Positions 41,011 to 49,530 of a stretch of 64,000 nt of DNA are shown here, piece by piece (the stretch's first letter is position 1; each line of letters begins with the position of its first letter). The DNA comes from Tabrizicola_A aquatica (GTDB taxonomy: Bacteria; Pseudomonadota; Alphaproteobacteria; Rhodobacterales; Rhodobacteraceae): the NCBI GenBank assembly GCA_965194375.1, contig OZ239428.1; one strand, given 5' to 3'. The position numbers were made by a program, and so were the translations under genes. Under the pieces are notes generated by a model that was not told the origin of the DNA, did not search any database, and saw nothing but the letters and a program-made list of their open reading frames with translations.

Positions 41011-41718
41011 TTACCGACACAAAGCGTAGAACTGCTCGGCCTCCAATAAAGCACGCTGCTTGGCGGCCTCAAGGGCGGCGGCATCCTCGTCAACACCCCA
41101 AAATTCGGCCTGCCAGCTCTCATCGATTCGGCTCAAGGCAAAGGCCTCGGCCGCCGAAAGCCGTCCGCGGGTGATCGCAATGCCAAGGATCAATGACCCG
41201 GTGATGGCGACAAAGTCGTGAAAAGCAGCCAGTTGAAAGGCGTCAAAACTGGCAACGGTGGCCTTCAGACGGACAAGACTTTCCACCGGTTGCGCGACCG
41301 GCACAATACCCGCGGTGACCACGAGCGGGGCCGCCAGTTCCAATGCAGACCAACCCAGCAGCGGATCCCAACCAACCATCTGGCGGGTAATCAACCCCTC
41401 CGGCCCAGTGGCGCGATAGCATAGAAGGTCGCTGGCACCATAGGCCGCGAGAAGATCAATCACCTCGTCGCGCTGGTGCACCAATTTGTCGATGGCTGAG
41501 TTCACCGCGCGCGTCACCGGCATGGTCTCTGGCTTGATCGCCCCCTGCTGCGCGTCCCACTCGCGGGCTGCGGCCTCGGCCATGGCCTGTGTCGGCATCA
41601 CAACGGGGGCCTTGGCGGGCGTTTTCACGGCACGCCCGTCAAGCCGAACGGTGAACCCGCCGTCACAGGGCTCGGCGGTTGCAACTGTCCAAAAGCGTTT
41701 GGCTTTCCAGCCGCTCAT
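41011..41718 (-). CDS. ATP12 family F1-ATPase assembly chaperone
   Basis: ATP12 proteins bind free F1 alpha subunit during ATP synthase assembly; they occur in mitochondria and alphaproteobacteria. The 235 residues include KRFWTVATAEPCDGGFTVRL, LDGRAVKTPAKAPVVMPT, AREWDAQ and DLLCYRATGPEGL, and the C-terminal SWQAEFWGVDEDA. Its start overlaps the stop of the pseudouridine synthase gene upstream (ATGA). Confidence 0.95.
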   Translation of the reverse strand: MSGWKAKRFWTVATAEPCDGGFTVRLDGRAVKTPAKAPVVMPTQAMAEAAAREWDAQQGAIKPETMPVTRAVNSAIDKLVHQRDEVIDLLAAYGASDLLCYRATGPEGLITRQMVGWDPLLGWSALELAAPLVVTAGIVPVAQPVESLVRLKATVASFDAFQLAAFHDFVAITGSLILGIAITRGRLSAAEAFALSRIDESWQAEFWGVDEDAAALEAAKQRALLEAEQFYALCR

Positions 41719-42761
41719 TTGCGAAACTCAAAAGGATCGGCGGGCACGTCGTTTTCTTTCCAGTCGAGCAGCTTCCACGTCTTGGCCATGTGGTCTGGCA
41801 AGGGGGCGGTAAAGGTCAGCATTGCTTTGGTGATCGGGTGTTGAATGGTCAGGCTGCGGGCGTGGAGATGCAGCTTGCGGCTGACCTCTCCGCCCAAGCC
41901 AGCACCCCAGCCATCGCCCAGATTCTCGGTCGCCGACCCGCCATATTTGCCATCCCCGATGATCGGGTGGCCCAACTCCGCCATATGGGCACGCAACTGG
42001 TGTGTGCGGCCAGTGATCGGCTCCAGCGCCATCCACGACATCCGGGTGCCCAGAAACCACAGGGTGAAAAAATCGGTGTGGGCGCGCTTGGCGTCAGGGT
42101 AATCGGCCATCTTGGCGGGATGGACGCATTGCATCTTCTCCCCCTCGCCGCCACGGCCATGACCGGGGGCTTTCATCAGCCCATATTTGACAGAGCCCTG
42201 CCGCGGGTTTGGCACACCGGCGACCAAGGCCCAATAGATCTTGCGCGTGTGATGGTTGCGCAAGGCTTCAGACAGAGCCCGCGCCACCCGGTCGGTGCGC
42301 GCCAGCATCAAAACGCCGGAGGTGTCTTTGTCCAAGCGGTGAACCAGCTTTGGCCGCTCTTTGTAACCGAACTTTAGGGCCTCGGTCAGACCATCCACAT
42401 GACGATCCCCCTGCCCCGATCCCCCTTGCGACGGCAGACCGGCGGGTTTGTTGAGGATGATGATATGCTCATCTTTCCACAACACCGCGTTCTGGATCAT
42501 CTTGGTGTCGGCGGCACTGACGCGCCCTTCGGCCGGGCGGCTTGGCGCCTCGGTGTCTGGCAAAGGTGGCACCCGAATGACCATGCCTGGCGCCACACGA
42601 TCAGACGCCTTGGCGCGCGCGCTGTCGATGCGCACTTGGCCCGTGCGGCACATCTTTTCGACATGGCCTTGGCTGATCTGCGGAAAGCGGCGCTTGAACC
42701 ATTTGTCCAGCCGCTGCTCGCCCTCATCCGCCGAGACCGTCAGAAGTTTCACGCCGCTCAT
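41715..42761 (-). CDS. rluC: RluA-family 23S rRNA pseudouridine synthase (RluC-like)
   Basis: Isomerises uridine in rRNA. The start MSGVKLLTVSADEGEQRLDK at 42761 follows GGAG by eight bases. Residues 15-75 form an S4 RNA-binding domain, and the catalytic motif HRLDKDTSG is at 141-149 with D144 as nucleophile. The presence of the S4 domain favours RluC/RluD over RluA; the exact target uridines are not shown. The 348 residues include a longer C-terminal extension (DGWGAGLGGEVSRKLHL). ATGA overlaps exist on both sides. Confidence 0.9.
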   Translation of the reverse strand: MSGVKLLTVSADEGEQRLDKWFKRRFPQISQGHVEKMCRTGQVRIDSARAKASDRVAPGMVIRVPPLPDTEAPSRPAEGRVSAADTKMIQNAVLWKDEHIIILNKPAGLPSQGGSGQGDRHVDGLTEALKFGYKERPKLVHRLDKDTSGVLMLARTDRVARALSEALRNHHTRKIYWALVAGVPNPRQGSVKYGLMKAPGHGRGGEGEKMQCVHPAKMADYPDAKRAHTDFFTLWFLGTRMSWMALEPITGRTHQLRAHMAELGHPIIGDGKYGGSATENLGDGWGAGLGGEVSRKLHLHARSLTIQHPITKAMLTFTAPLPDHMAKTWKLLDWKENDVPADPFEFRK

Positions 42762-43111
42762 CCGAGGGCTCCTTTGGCAAGGGCCGCCCCAAGGGCAACC
42801 GCGAGAAGAGAGAGGCCGACCGAAAGGCCGACATAAAGCACCGCCTGCACGGTCTGACCGGATTGCCAGAGCTTCAAGGCATCCAGAGAGAAGGCCGAGA
42901 ACGTGGTGAACCCTCCCAGCACCCCGGCCAGCAACACAGGGGACAGCGCGGCGCGTGTGGCAAGCACCACAAACAACACCCCCATCACGAAACTGCCCAG
43001 CACATTGACAGCCACCACCGCCCACGGCGCACCAAAAGCGGCCACGGTCAGATAGCGCAGCACCGAGCCAATGGCCCCGCCGATCGCAACTTGGGAAAGC
43101 GTCCAGAACAT
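42758..43111 (-). CDS. crcB: Fluoride exporter CrcB/Fluc
   Basis: A dual-topology fluoride channel that protects against cytoplasmic fluoride. The 117 residues have four hydrophobic segments, SVLRY near the first, VNVLGSFVMG with Asn36, and GFTTFSAFS (67-75), which lines the fluoride path. It heads the crcB-rluC-ATP12 operon. No fluoride riboswitch is apparent in the short upstream gap. Confidence 0.95.
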   Translation of the reverse strand: MFWTLSQVAIGGAIGSVLRYLTVAAFGAPWAVVAVNVLGSFVMGVLFVVLATRAALSPVLLAGVLGGFTTFSAFSLDALKLWQSGQTVQAVLYVGLSVGLSLLAVALGAALAKGALG

Positions 43112-43179
43112 GGCGTTTCCTTGCGACTGCCCGCCCGGTTTGTCAACCGCCGCGCTTTGGGCCGACTGCCTGTTGCGGC

Positions 43180-43264
43180 TTTCATCTTGGCCAAAATACT
43201 CCCGCCGGAGGCTCCTTCGGCCAATGTCGAACGCTCCGCGGGGAGTATTTGGACCAAGATGAAA
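43180..43264. repeat. CATCTTGG-AATACTCCC palindromic repeat
   Basis: Two long arms, TTTCATCTTGGCCAAAATAC and its near complement ending CCAAGATGAAA, with CCGCCGGAGG-type centre sequence between them. It follows rarA by 12 bases and may end its transcript. The same family recurs at 63901-63970 and, as a fragment, near 26387. Confidence 0.75.
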
Positions 43265-43276
43265 GCCCGGCGCGGG

Positions 43277-44587
43277 TTAGCTATCTCGTTTGGCGCGCAG
43301 TTTGGCGAAGTAATCGATGCGCTTTTTCAACTCGCGTTCAAAGCCGCGTTCTGGCGGGGCGTAGTAGACGGGGCGGCGCATACCGTCAGGGAAGTAGTTC
43401 TGCCCAGAAAAGCCATCTTCGGCATCATGATCATAGGCATAGCCCGCACCATAGCCGATCTCTTTCATCAGCTTGGTCGGCGCGTTGCGAATGTGCAGCG
43501 GAGGAGGGTGACTGCCGGTTTCGCGCGCGGCGGCGCGGGCGGCTTTGTAGGCGGTGTACACGCCGTTCGATTTCGGGGCGAGGGCGAGATAGACCACCGC
43601 CTGTGCGAGAGCGAGTTCCCCTTCAGGGCTGCCAAGGCGTTCATAGGTTTGCCAGCTGTCAAGGCAAACACTCTGGGCTTGAGGGTCGGCAAGGCCGATA
43701 TCCTCGACCGCCATCCGGGTGATCCGGCGCGCAAGAAACCGCGGGTCTTCGCCGCCTTCCAGCATGCGGGCGAACCAGTAAAGTGCCGCGTCCGGGTCTG
43801 ATCCCCGCACCGATTTGTGCAAAGCGGAAATGAGGTTGTAATGTTCTTCACCCGATTTGTCGTATTTCGTCGCGCGCCGCATGAGGCGGGTGGCCAGTTG
43901 CTCACGGGTCAGGGGTTTGTCTGCCTTCCAAGCCGCCACCTGTTCAATCAGGTTCAGGCAAGCGCGCCCATCGCCGTCGGCCATGTCGATCATCGCCTCG
44001 CGCGCCTCGCCCGTCAGCGGCAGCGCCCGGCCCAACTCACGTTCGGCGCGTTGGGTCAGGCGCTCCAGATCGGCCGGCATCAGCCGTACCAGGACGATGA
44101 CCTGCGAGCGTGACAGAAGAGCTGCGTTCAATTCAAACGAGGGGTTTTCGGTGGTCGCCCCCACCAGAAGGATCGTGCCATCCTCCATATGGGGCAAAAA
44201 GCCGTCTTGCTGGGCTTTGTTAAAGCGGTGGATTTCATCGACGAACAGAAGCGTGCCTTGCCCGTTTTGCCGCCGAATCCGGGCCTGCTCAAAGACCTTT
44301 TTCAGATCCGGCACCCCGGTGAAGATGGCTGAGATCTGCACAAAGGCCAAATTGGTCTGATCGGCCAAAAGCCGCGCGATCGTGGTCTTGCCCACCCCGG
44401 GTGGCCCCCACAGGATCAGCGAGGACAAGGATCCCGCCGCCAGCATGGCGCCCAAAGGCCCCTCGGGGCCCAGCACATGCGCCTGACCGATCACCTCGGA
44501 CAAGTTACGCGGGCGCAGCCGATCCGCCAGCGGGCGTGGCGCGCCGGGGGCGGGTTGGGCAGCAGCGGTGTCAAACAGATCAGCCAT
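43277..44587 (-). CDS. rarA: Replication-associated recombination protein A (RarA/MgsA)
   Basis: A AAA+ ATPase acting at stalled replication forks. The 436 residues show GPPGVGKTT (61-69), Walker B VDEIHRFNKAQQD (117-129), sensor 1 GATTENPSFE and the C-terminal RarA domain (GSPEGELALAQAVVYLA, PLHIRNAPTKLMKEIGYG). The N-terminus (PLADRLRPRNLSEVIGQ) is typical. It normally follows rplQ closely in relatives; here the quorum-sensing genes lie between. Confidence 0.97.
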   Translation of the reverse strand: MADLFDTAAAQPAPGAPRPLADRLRPRNLSEVIGQAHVLGPEGPLGAMLAAGSLSSLILWGPPGVGKTTIARLLADQTNLAFVQISAIFTGVPDLKKVFEQARIRRQNGQGTLLFVDEIHRFNKAQQDGFLPHMEDGTILLVGATTENPSFELNAALLSRSQVIVLVRLMPADLERLTQRAERELGRALPLTGEAREAMIDMADGDGRACLNLIEQVAAWKADKPLTREQLATRLMRRATKYDKSGEEHYNLISALHKSVRGSDPDAALYWFARMLEGGEDPRFLARRITRMAVEDIGLADPQAQSVCLDSWQTYERLGSPEGELALAQAVVYLALAPKSNGVYTAYKAARAAARETGSHPPPLHIRNAPTKLMKEIGYGAGYAYDHDAEDGFSGQNYFPDGMRRPVYYAPPERGFERELKKRIDYFAKLRAKRDS

Positions 44588-44632
44588 GCTGTTCAGACTA
44601 CCCCCGGATGCAGAGCGGGGAAAGCCCTGCCG

Positions 44633-44881
44633 TCAGTGACCGGTCTGGCGAAAGCCCATCAGAACGACCTGATGTTTGATCCCTGCGATCTCCCTCACAG
44701 GGCCGATGCCCTCCATCTCGACACCGGACCGGTCGGCCCATCGGGGCCATGCCGCCGCCAAAGGTGTCAAACAATGGCTGGCACCCAATCGGCGCACCAT
44801 TTCACCCAATTGGGCGATCAATTGGGCATGCATCCCACGACGGATCGAGGAGGGTACGTCATGACTGACCGAGCAGAGCGA
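44633..44881 (-). pseudogene. LuxI-like remnant (C-terminal half only)
   Basis: Right after luxI, in another frame, about 82 codons read ISLCSVSHDVPSSIRRGM and end GIKHQVVLMGFRQTGH. They align without gaps with residues from about 115 of the neighbouring LuxI (for example DVPSS/DVPSC, GAS/GAE, WPRW/WGRW, GPVREI/GPPIEI, QVVLM/QCVAM); I count about 24 of 70 identical. The N-terminal half with the catalytic Arg, Phe, Trp and Asp residues is absent, and no ATG precedes the conserved part; the first in-frame ATG is at 44833. The divergence indicates an old paralogue rather than a recent copy. A short functional GNAT-like protein is less likely. Confidence 0.65.
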
Positions 44882-44886
44882 TATGG

Positions 44887-45474
44887 CTAATGGCGGGTCG
44901 CGCCGCAGTCCATGGCGACGCATTGGTTCACCACGCCGTCAATCTCGATGGGAGGGCCCGCAACCTCGGTCCGGAACCCAATCCGGCGCATCCAGCGGCC
45001 CCAGACCTGCGGGCAAAGCCCGAGCAACCGTTCTGCCCCCATGAGCTGTGCGGTGTTGACCATCTCGGTCATCAGATCGCGCTGGACGCGGCTGCGCAGA
45101 CAAGAGGGCACATCGTGTGCAATAAAGACGCGGCTGGATTCCCAGACCTTCGGCGACACAGGGGCCTGTCCAAACAAAAGCGTGTCCGGAATCGTCGCCA
45201 AGAGTCCCGCCTGTGCATCGCGGATCATGTAGCTGTAAATGCCGCATCGCGCGGTTGTTGGCGTCAGCCGGATGCCTGCCAGCACCTGCCCGCCGTCATG
45301 CACTGCAATCCAGCGGCTTTGGGGTGTGTCATACTGGTCGAATTCCATGCCATCGACCTGCGGCAAGTTCCATTTGCGCTGTACGATAAAGGATTGATGC
45401 CGCGCTCGCAGGACATTGGTGAACAGCGTGCCGTGGGTATGAATATTGTCAAAGGATAAAGTCGTCGTCTGCAT
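44887..45474 (-). CDS. luxI: Acyl-homoserine-lactone synthase
   Basis: Makes an acyl-homoserine-lactone signal from SAM and acyl-ACP. The 195 residues carry the LuxI residues at canonical positions: R25, F29, W35, D46, D49, then R69 and WESSR (111-115). Thr/Ser specificity residues were not assigned, so chain length is open. GGAGG lies six bases before the ATG. It follows luxR by 47 bases; that spacer has an imperfect inverted repeat (GCCGGTTT/AAATCGGC). Confidence 0.93.
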   Translation of the reverse strand: MQTTTLSFDNIHTHGTLFTNVLRARHQSFIVQRKWNLPQVDGMEFDQYDTPQSRWIAVHDGGQVLAGIRLTPTTARCGIYSYMIRDAQAGLLATIPDTLLFGQAPVSPKVWESSRVFIAHDVPSCLRSRVQRDLMTEMVNTAQLMGAERLLGLCPQVWGRWMRRIGFRTEVAGPPIEIDGVVNQCVAMDCGATRH

Positions 45475-45521
45475 GCTAACCTCCAGCCGGTTTGAAAAAC
45501 AGAAATCGGCCGGGGCACCAC

Positions 45522-46133
45522 CTAGAGCAGCTTAGCTTCCAGCGCGCGCTGGACCGCTTCGGCAGTGGTGCGGCACAGCAAGCGTTCGCGTGCGCTGCGC
45601 AACCGGGCCTTAAGCGCGCTTTCCGAGATGCCGATCTGCTGCGCCGCCTGAGAATAGCGGTAGCCGTTCGCGATCAGCCGCAACGCCTCAACCTGGGCGG
45701 CCGAGAGGTGTTCAGGCGGTTCAGTTTCGCGGTGGAGGATGCGCACCATCTCGACGATTTCGGCAATCTCAGCGTCCGTGAATTCGCGGTCGCTGCGGGC
45801 AAAGCCGCCAATCGTGCGCGAGCTGGTCGGCCCATGCGCCACCGCAACGCCGTAGGTCAGGCCAAAGGCCTTGGCCTGCCCCAAGACATCATGCGGATCG
45901 GGATGGTTCAGGACACTCCACCGCGCGATACCTTCGGTGCCAAACCCCCAAGAGATCAGCGGATCGCACAGCATGTAGCCCCGGTTCGTATAAATCTCGA
46001 CCCAGCGCGGGTCATAAGTGTTGACCATGATTTGTGCCGAGGCAAACCGGATATGCAGGCCGAGCGCATAACCTGCAGGGGCAAAGGTCGACAATCTTGC
46101 CAGTCCCATCTCCAGACCGATCGTGCGCGCCAT
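45522..46133 (-). CDS. luxR: LuxR-family quorum-sensing regulator
   Basis: An acyl-homoserine-lactone responsive transcription regulator. The N-terminal ligand domain has W44, Y48, D57, P58 and W72 with the same mutual spacing as the TraR/LuxR ligand residues. The C-terminal HTH is LSAAQVEALRLIANGYRYSQ followed by AAQQIGISESALKARL. At 203 residues it is shorter than the usual 230-250, mainly at the N-terminus. Directly upstream of luxI and probably cotranscribed; a good promoter with flanking direct repeats lies before it. Confidence 0.92.
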   Translation of the reverse strand: MARTIGLEMGLARLSTFAPAGYALGLHIRFASAQIMVNTYDPRWVEIYTNRGYMLCDPLISWGFGTEGIARWSVLNHPDPHDVLGQAKAFGLTYGVAVAHGPTSSRTIGGFARSDREFTDAEIAEIVEMVRILHRETEPPEHLSAAQVEALRLIANGYRYSQAAQQIGISESALKARLRSARERLLCRTTAEAVQRALEAKLL

Positions 46134-46186
46134 TTTGCCTTCCCTTACCCCTGAACACAGTCACTGAAAAACAACCTATCGATGAT

Positions 46187-46225
46187 TTGATACAATCTTA
46201 GAGTGTTATTGGCAAAGGATACAAT
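46187..46225 (-). promoter_or_regulatory. luxR promoter with ATTGTATC direct repeats
   Basis: TTGCCA (46215-46210) and TATCAA (46192-46187) are 17 bases apart, about 55 bases before luxR. ATTGTATC occurs twice on the minus strand, at 46225-46218 just upstream of the -35 and at 46196-46189 over the -10, 29 bases apart. This could be a regulator site; it is not a classical lux box palindrome. Confidence 0.5.
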
Positions 46226-46227
46226 GG

Positions 46228-46254
46228 AAAAAGGCCCGCGAAACGCGGGCCTTT
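46228..46254 (-). terminator. Terminator after rplQ
   Basis: AAGGCCCGCG/CGCGGGCCTT with a three-base loop, followed by CCTTTTTCC on the minus strand, 36 bases after the rplQ stop. It ends the alpha operon before the luxR promoter. Confidence 0.9.
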
Positions 46255-46290
46255 CGTCAAAGTCCTAGATGCTGTGCCAGAGGCGCAGTC

Positions 46291-46710
46291 TTAGTCCTCA
46301 GCGGCTTCATCAGCGGCGCTGCGGGCATGGTCTGCGGCGCCCTTGGCCGAAGGATCACGATCGACGAATTCGATGATCGCCATCGGGGCCATGTCGCCAT
46401 AGCGGAAGCCAGCCTTCAGAATGCGCACATAGCCGCCCTGACGGGTGGCATAGCGCGGGCCGAGGATTTCAAACAGACGTGCAGTGTGCATGTCCTGCTT
46501 CAGCTGGGCATGGGCCTGACGGCGTGCGTGCAGGTCGCCACGCTTGGCCAGCGTGATCAGCTTTTCGATGATCGGACGCAGTTCCTTGGCTTTCGGCAAG
46601 GTGGTCTTGATCTGTTCATGTTCAATCAGCGAACCGGCCATGTTGGCGAACATCGCTTTGCGGTGTTCGTGGGTGCGGTTCAGCTTGCGGTAGCCGTTTG
46701 AGTGACGCAT
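46291..46710 (-). CDS. rplQ: 50S ribosomal protein L17
   Basis: Large-subunit protein near the exit tunnel. The 139 residues start MRHSNGYRKLNRTHEHRKAM and include NMAGSLIEHEQIKTTLPKAK. The C-terminus (DRDPSAKGAADHARSAADEA) is an acidic, Ala-rich extension beyond the 120-residue core, common in alphaproteobacteria. Last gene of the spc-alpha operon. Confidence 0.98.
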   Translation of the reverse strand: MRHSNGYRKLNRTHEHRKAMFANMAGSLIEHEQIKTTLPKAKELRPIIEKLITLAKRGDLHARRQAHAQLKQDMHTARLFEILGPRYATRQGGYVRILKAGFRYGDMAPMAIIEFVDRDPSAKGAADHARSAADEAAED

Positions 46711-46844
46711 CGGAATCTCCTAGACGCTTGTTTTGCTTTGTCCGGCAGGGCCTACGACTGGTCCCGCTCACCTTGGGCTTTCGCCATGTTTTCCCCGGCA
46801 GTCCGGGCATTTGTAACTGGGCGGGGTTTCCCCCGCCCAAATTC

Positions 46845-47861
46845 TTAGAACTGGTCTTCGAAACGCTTTGCCAGATCTTCGATGTTCTCTGGCGGCCAAT
46901 CTTCGACTTCCATACCCAGATGCAGACCCATGCCCGACAGCACTTCCTTGATCTCGTTCAAGGACTTGCGGCCGAAGTTCGGGGTGCGCAGCATCTCGGC
47001 TTCGGTTTTCTGGATCAGATCGCCGATGTAGACGATGTTGTCGTTCTTCAGGCAGTTCGCCGAACGGACCGAAAGCTCCAGCTCGTCAACTTTCTTCAGC
47101 AGCAGCGGATTGAACTCAAGGCCCGCATCCACTTCGCCCGCCTTCGCCGACTCAGGCTCGTCAAAGTTGACGAACACGCCCAGCTGGTCCTGCAGGATAC
47201 GCGCGGCATAAGCCACGGCATCATCGGGGGTCAGCGAGCCATCGGTTTCGATCTTCATGGTCAGCCGGTCATAGTCCAGCACCTGACCTTCGCGGGTCGG
47301 CTGCACTTCGTACGACACTTTCTTGACCGGCGAATAAATCGCGTCGATCGGAATCAGGCCAATCGGCGCATCTTCCGGACGGTTCTTGTCAGCCGAGACA
47401 TAGCCCTTGCCGGTGTTAACCGTCAGTTCCATGTAAACGTCGGCGCCATCGTCAAGGTGGCAGATCACGTGGTCCTTGTTCAGAACCTCGATCCCGTTGG
47501 TTTCCGAGATGTCACCAGCGGTGACAACGCCCGGGCCCTTGGCAGAGATCGACAGGCGCTTCGGCCCTTCGACTTCCATCTTCAGGCGAACGCCCTTCAG
47601 GTTCAGCACGATGTCGGTGACATCTTCGCGAACACCCGCCACCGAGGAAAACTCGTGCAGCACGTTGTCGATTTGGACGCTGGTGATGGCCGCGCCCTGC
47701 AGCGACGACATCAGAACGCGCCGCAGCGCGTTGCCGAGCGTCAAGCCAAAGCCACGCTCCAGCGGTTCGGCGATAACGGTCGCCACGCGCTGAGCATCAG
47801 CACCGGCCTTCACGACCAGTTGCTGCGGCTTAATGAGTTCCTGCCAATTCTTGTGGATCAT
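46845..47861 (-). CDS. rpoA: DNA-directed RNA polymerase subunit alpha
   Basis: The alpha subunit nucleates polymerase assembly and contacts activators and UP elements. The start MIHKNWQELIKPQQLVVK at 47861 follows GGAGG by seven bases; 338 residues. The N-terminal domain has the GFGLTLGNALRRVLMSSLQG motif, and the C-terminal domain has the DLIQKTEAEMLRTPNFGRKS segment. It lies between rpsK and rplQ. Confidence 0.99.
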   Translation of the reverse strand: MIHKNWQELIKPQQLVVKAGADAQRVATVIAEPLERGFGLTLGNALRRVLMSSLQGAAITSVQIDNVLHEFSSVAGVREDVTDIVLNLKGVRLKMEVEGPKRLSISAKGPGVVTAGDISETNGIEVLNKDHVICHLDDGADVYMELTVNTGKGYVSADKNRPEDAPIGLIPIDAIYSPVKKVSYEVQPTREGQVLDYDRLTMKIETDGSLTPDDAVAYAARILQDQLGVFVNFDEPESAKAGEVDAGLEFNPLLLKKVDELELSVRSANCLKNDNIVYIGDLIQKTEAEMLRTPNFGRKSLNEIKEVLSGMGLHLGMEVEDWPPENIEDLAKRFEDQF

Positions 47862-47978
47862 GCTTTCGCCTCCATTCTTGTCGCCTGCCCATGTCCCGTA
47901 AGCAGGTGACGCCCGAGGATCTGGAATCACGCAATCGGGCCGCGCGAAATCGCACGGCCCGATTGAATTCGAATAACG

Positions 47979-48374
47979 TTAGACGCGGCGGCGCTTCGGC
48001 GGACGGCAGCCGTTGTGCGCCAGCGGGGTCACATCACGGATCGAGGTGATGTTCAGGCCGACAGCAGCCAGCGCGCGCAAAGCCGATTCACGGCCCGAAC
48101 CGGGGCCCTGGACTTCGACTTCGACGGTCTTCATGCCATGCTCTTGCGCCTTGCGGGCAGCGTCCTCGGCAGCCATCTGGGCTGCATAAGGGGTCGATTT
48201 CCGCGAGCCTTTGAAGCCCATGGTGCCCGAGGACGACCAGGAAATCGCATTGCCCTGAACGTCAGAGATCAGGATCTTGGTGTTGTTGAACGAAGAGTTC
48301 ACATGAACCACGCCAGCGGCGATGTTCTTGCGCTCTTTTTTCTTCGTGCGGGATGCTTTGGTATCGCGTGCCAT
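47979..48374 (-). CDS. rpsK: 30S ribosomal protein S11
   Basis: Platform protein of the small subunit. The 131 residues begin MARDTKASRTKKKERKN and include VHVNSSFNNTKILISDVQG and GSGRESALRALA, ending RDVTPLAHNGCRPPKRRRV. It lies 13 bases after rpsM and 117 before rpoA. Confidence 0.99.
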   Translation of the reverse strand: MARDTKASRTKKKERKNIAAGVVHVNSSFNNTKILISDVQGNAISWSSSGTMGFKGSRKSTPYAAQMAAEDAARKAQEHGMKTVEVEVQGPGSGRESALRALAAVGLNITSIRDVTPLAHNGCRPPKRRRV

Positions 48375-48387
48375 AGTGCCCTACCCC

Positions 48388-48756
48388 TTATTTCTTCTTG
48401 CCAGCGATGGCTTTTGCGGGGCCCTTGCGGGTACGAGCGTTCGTATGGGTGCGCTGACCGCGGACCGGCAGGCCCTTACGGTGACGCAGACCGCGATAGC
48501 AGCCGAGGTCCATCAGACGCTTGATGTTCATCGACACTTCGCGACGCAGGTCGCCTTCAACGGTGAAGTTGGCGTCGATGAATTCGCGGATGGCCAGCAC
48601 TTCGGCGTCGGTCAGCTGATTGACACGACGTGCGCGGTCAATGTTCAGCGCGGCGCAGATCGCTTCGGCGTTATGGGCGCCGATGCCAGCGATATACTGC
48701 AGAGAAATGGGAACCCGTTTTTGCGTCGGGATGTTAACGCCAGCAATACGTGCCAA
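48388..48756 (-). CDS. rpsM: 30S ribosomal protein S13 (TTG start)
   Basis: Small-subunit head protein that contacts the 50S subunit and P-site tRNA. The family sequence MARIAGVNIP corresponds to a TTG at 48756, with AAGGAAG six bases upstream, giving the standard 122 residues. The only in-frame ATG lies further upstream in non-family sequence. Motifs: ALNIDRARRVNQLTDAEV and YRGLRHRKGLPVRGQRTHTN. A 178-base leader separates it from adk. Confidence 0.96.
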   Translation of the reverse strand: MARIAGVNIPTQKRVPISLQYIAGIGAHNAEAICAALNIDRARRVNQLTDAEVLAIREFIDANFTVEGDLRREVSMNIKRLMDLGCYRGLRHRKGLPVRGQRTHTNARTRKGPAKAIAGKKK

Positions 48757-48934
48757 ACGTATCTTCCTTTTGGTTGCGGTTCCGTAGTGCCAGAACCTTT
48801 TTTCACAACAGCCGGGCATAAGCCCGACAACGATCTTCCCAATTACGGGAAACCCAAACCACGGGCGATTCCGTGTCGGGACGCCGTGCTTTAGGGGCTT
48901 TCCCCCCTGCCGTCAAGCGGCGCGGGCCGGAATC

Positions 48935-49519
48935 TCAAGCCTTGTCCAGAACTTTCGCGATTGCGGTCGCGACCTGATCCATCGCGGCCATGCCGTCAAT
49001 CTGCACAAGGCTTTTCTTGGCCCAGTAATAGCCGATCAGGGGGGCGGTGTTCTTGTAGTATTCCTGCAGCCGCACAGCAAAGACCTCGGGCGTGTCATCC
49101 TTGCGGACCGGCTGACCTGCGGCGCGTGCCTCTTCGGCGCGCTTGACGATGCGGCCAACCAGCGCTTTGTCATCCACCACAAGCTCGATCACCGCATCCA
49201 GCGTCAGACCGCGCTTGGCCAGAAGATCGGCCAACGCATCGGCCTGTTTCAGCGTGCGGGGAAAGCCGTCAAAGATGAACCCGCCAGAGGCCCCCTTTTC
49301 CAGCTTTTCCTCGATCAGGCCGATGACGATCTCATCGGTGACGAGACCGCCCTGTTCCATCACGTCAGCAACCTTGCGACCCATTTCGGTGCCGCTGGTC
49401 TTGGCATCGCGCAGCATGTCGCCAGTCGACAGTTGCACCATGGCGCGCTCATCCACCAAGCGCATGGCTTGGGTGCCTTTGCCAGCCCCGGGCGGTCCGA
49501 GAAGGATGATATTCGTCAT
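48935..49519 (-). CDS. adk: Adenylate kinase
   Basis: Interconverts ATP plus AMP and two ADP. The 194-residue short form has GPPGAGKGTQA (8-18), STGDMLRDA for AMP binding, FDGFPRT and a reduced LID (RAEEARAAGQPVRKDD) with no zinc cysteines. It follows secY by 11 bases, the usual place in the spc operon. Confidence 0.98.
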   Translation of the reverse strand: MTNIILLGPPGAGKGTQAMRLVDERAMVQLSTGDMLRDAKTSGTEMGRKVADVMEQGGLVTDEIVIGLIEEKLEKGASGGFIFDGFPRTLKQADALADLLAKRGLTLDAVIELVVDDKALVGRIVKRAEEARAAGQPVRKDDTPEVFAVRLQEYYKNTAPLIGYYWAKKSLVQIDGMAAMDQVATAIAKVLDKA

Positions 49520-49530
49520 AGCCTGCCCTC

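Noticed and set aside
42977..43111. Possible fluoride riboswitch before crcB
   Set aside because: The gap upstream of crcB contains only a palindromic repeat that fits a terminator of rarA; I see no conserved crcB-motif pseudoknot.
43180..43264. CRISPR-like repeat
   Set aside because: Single inverted repeat, not a spaced array of direct repeats; no cas genes are present.
45475..45521. lux box before luxI
   Set aside because: Only an imperfect GCCGGTTT/AAATCGGC repeat overlaps the ribosome site region; length and spacing do not match the usual 18-20 bp lux box.
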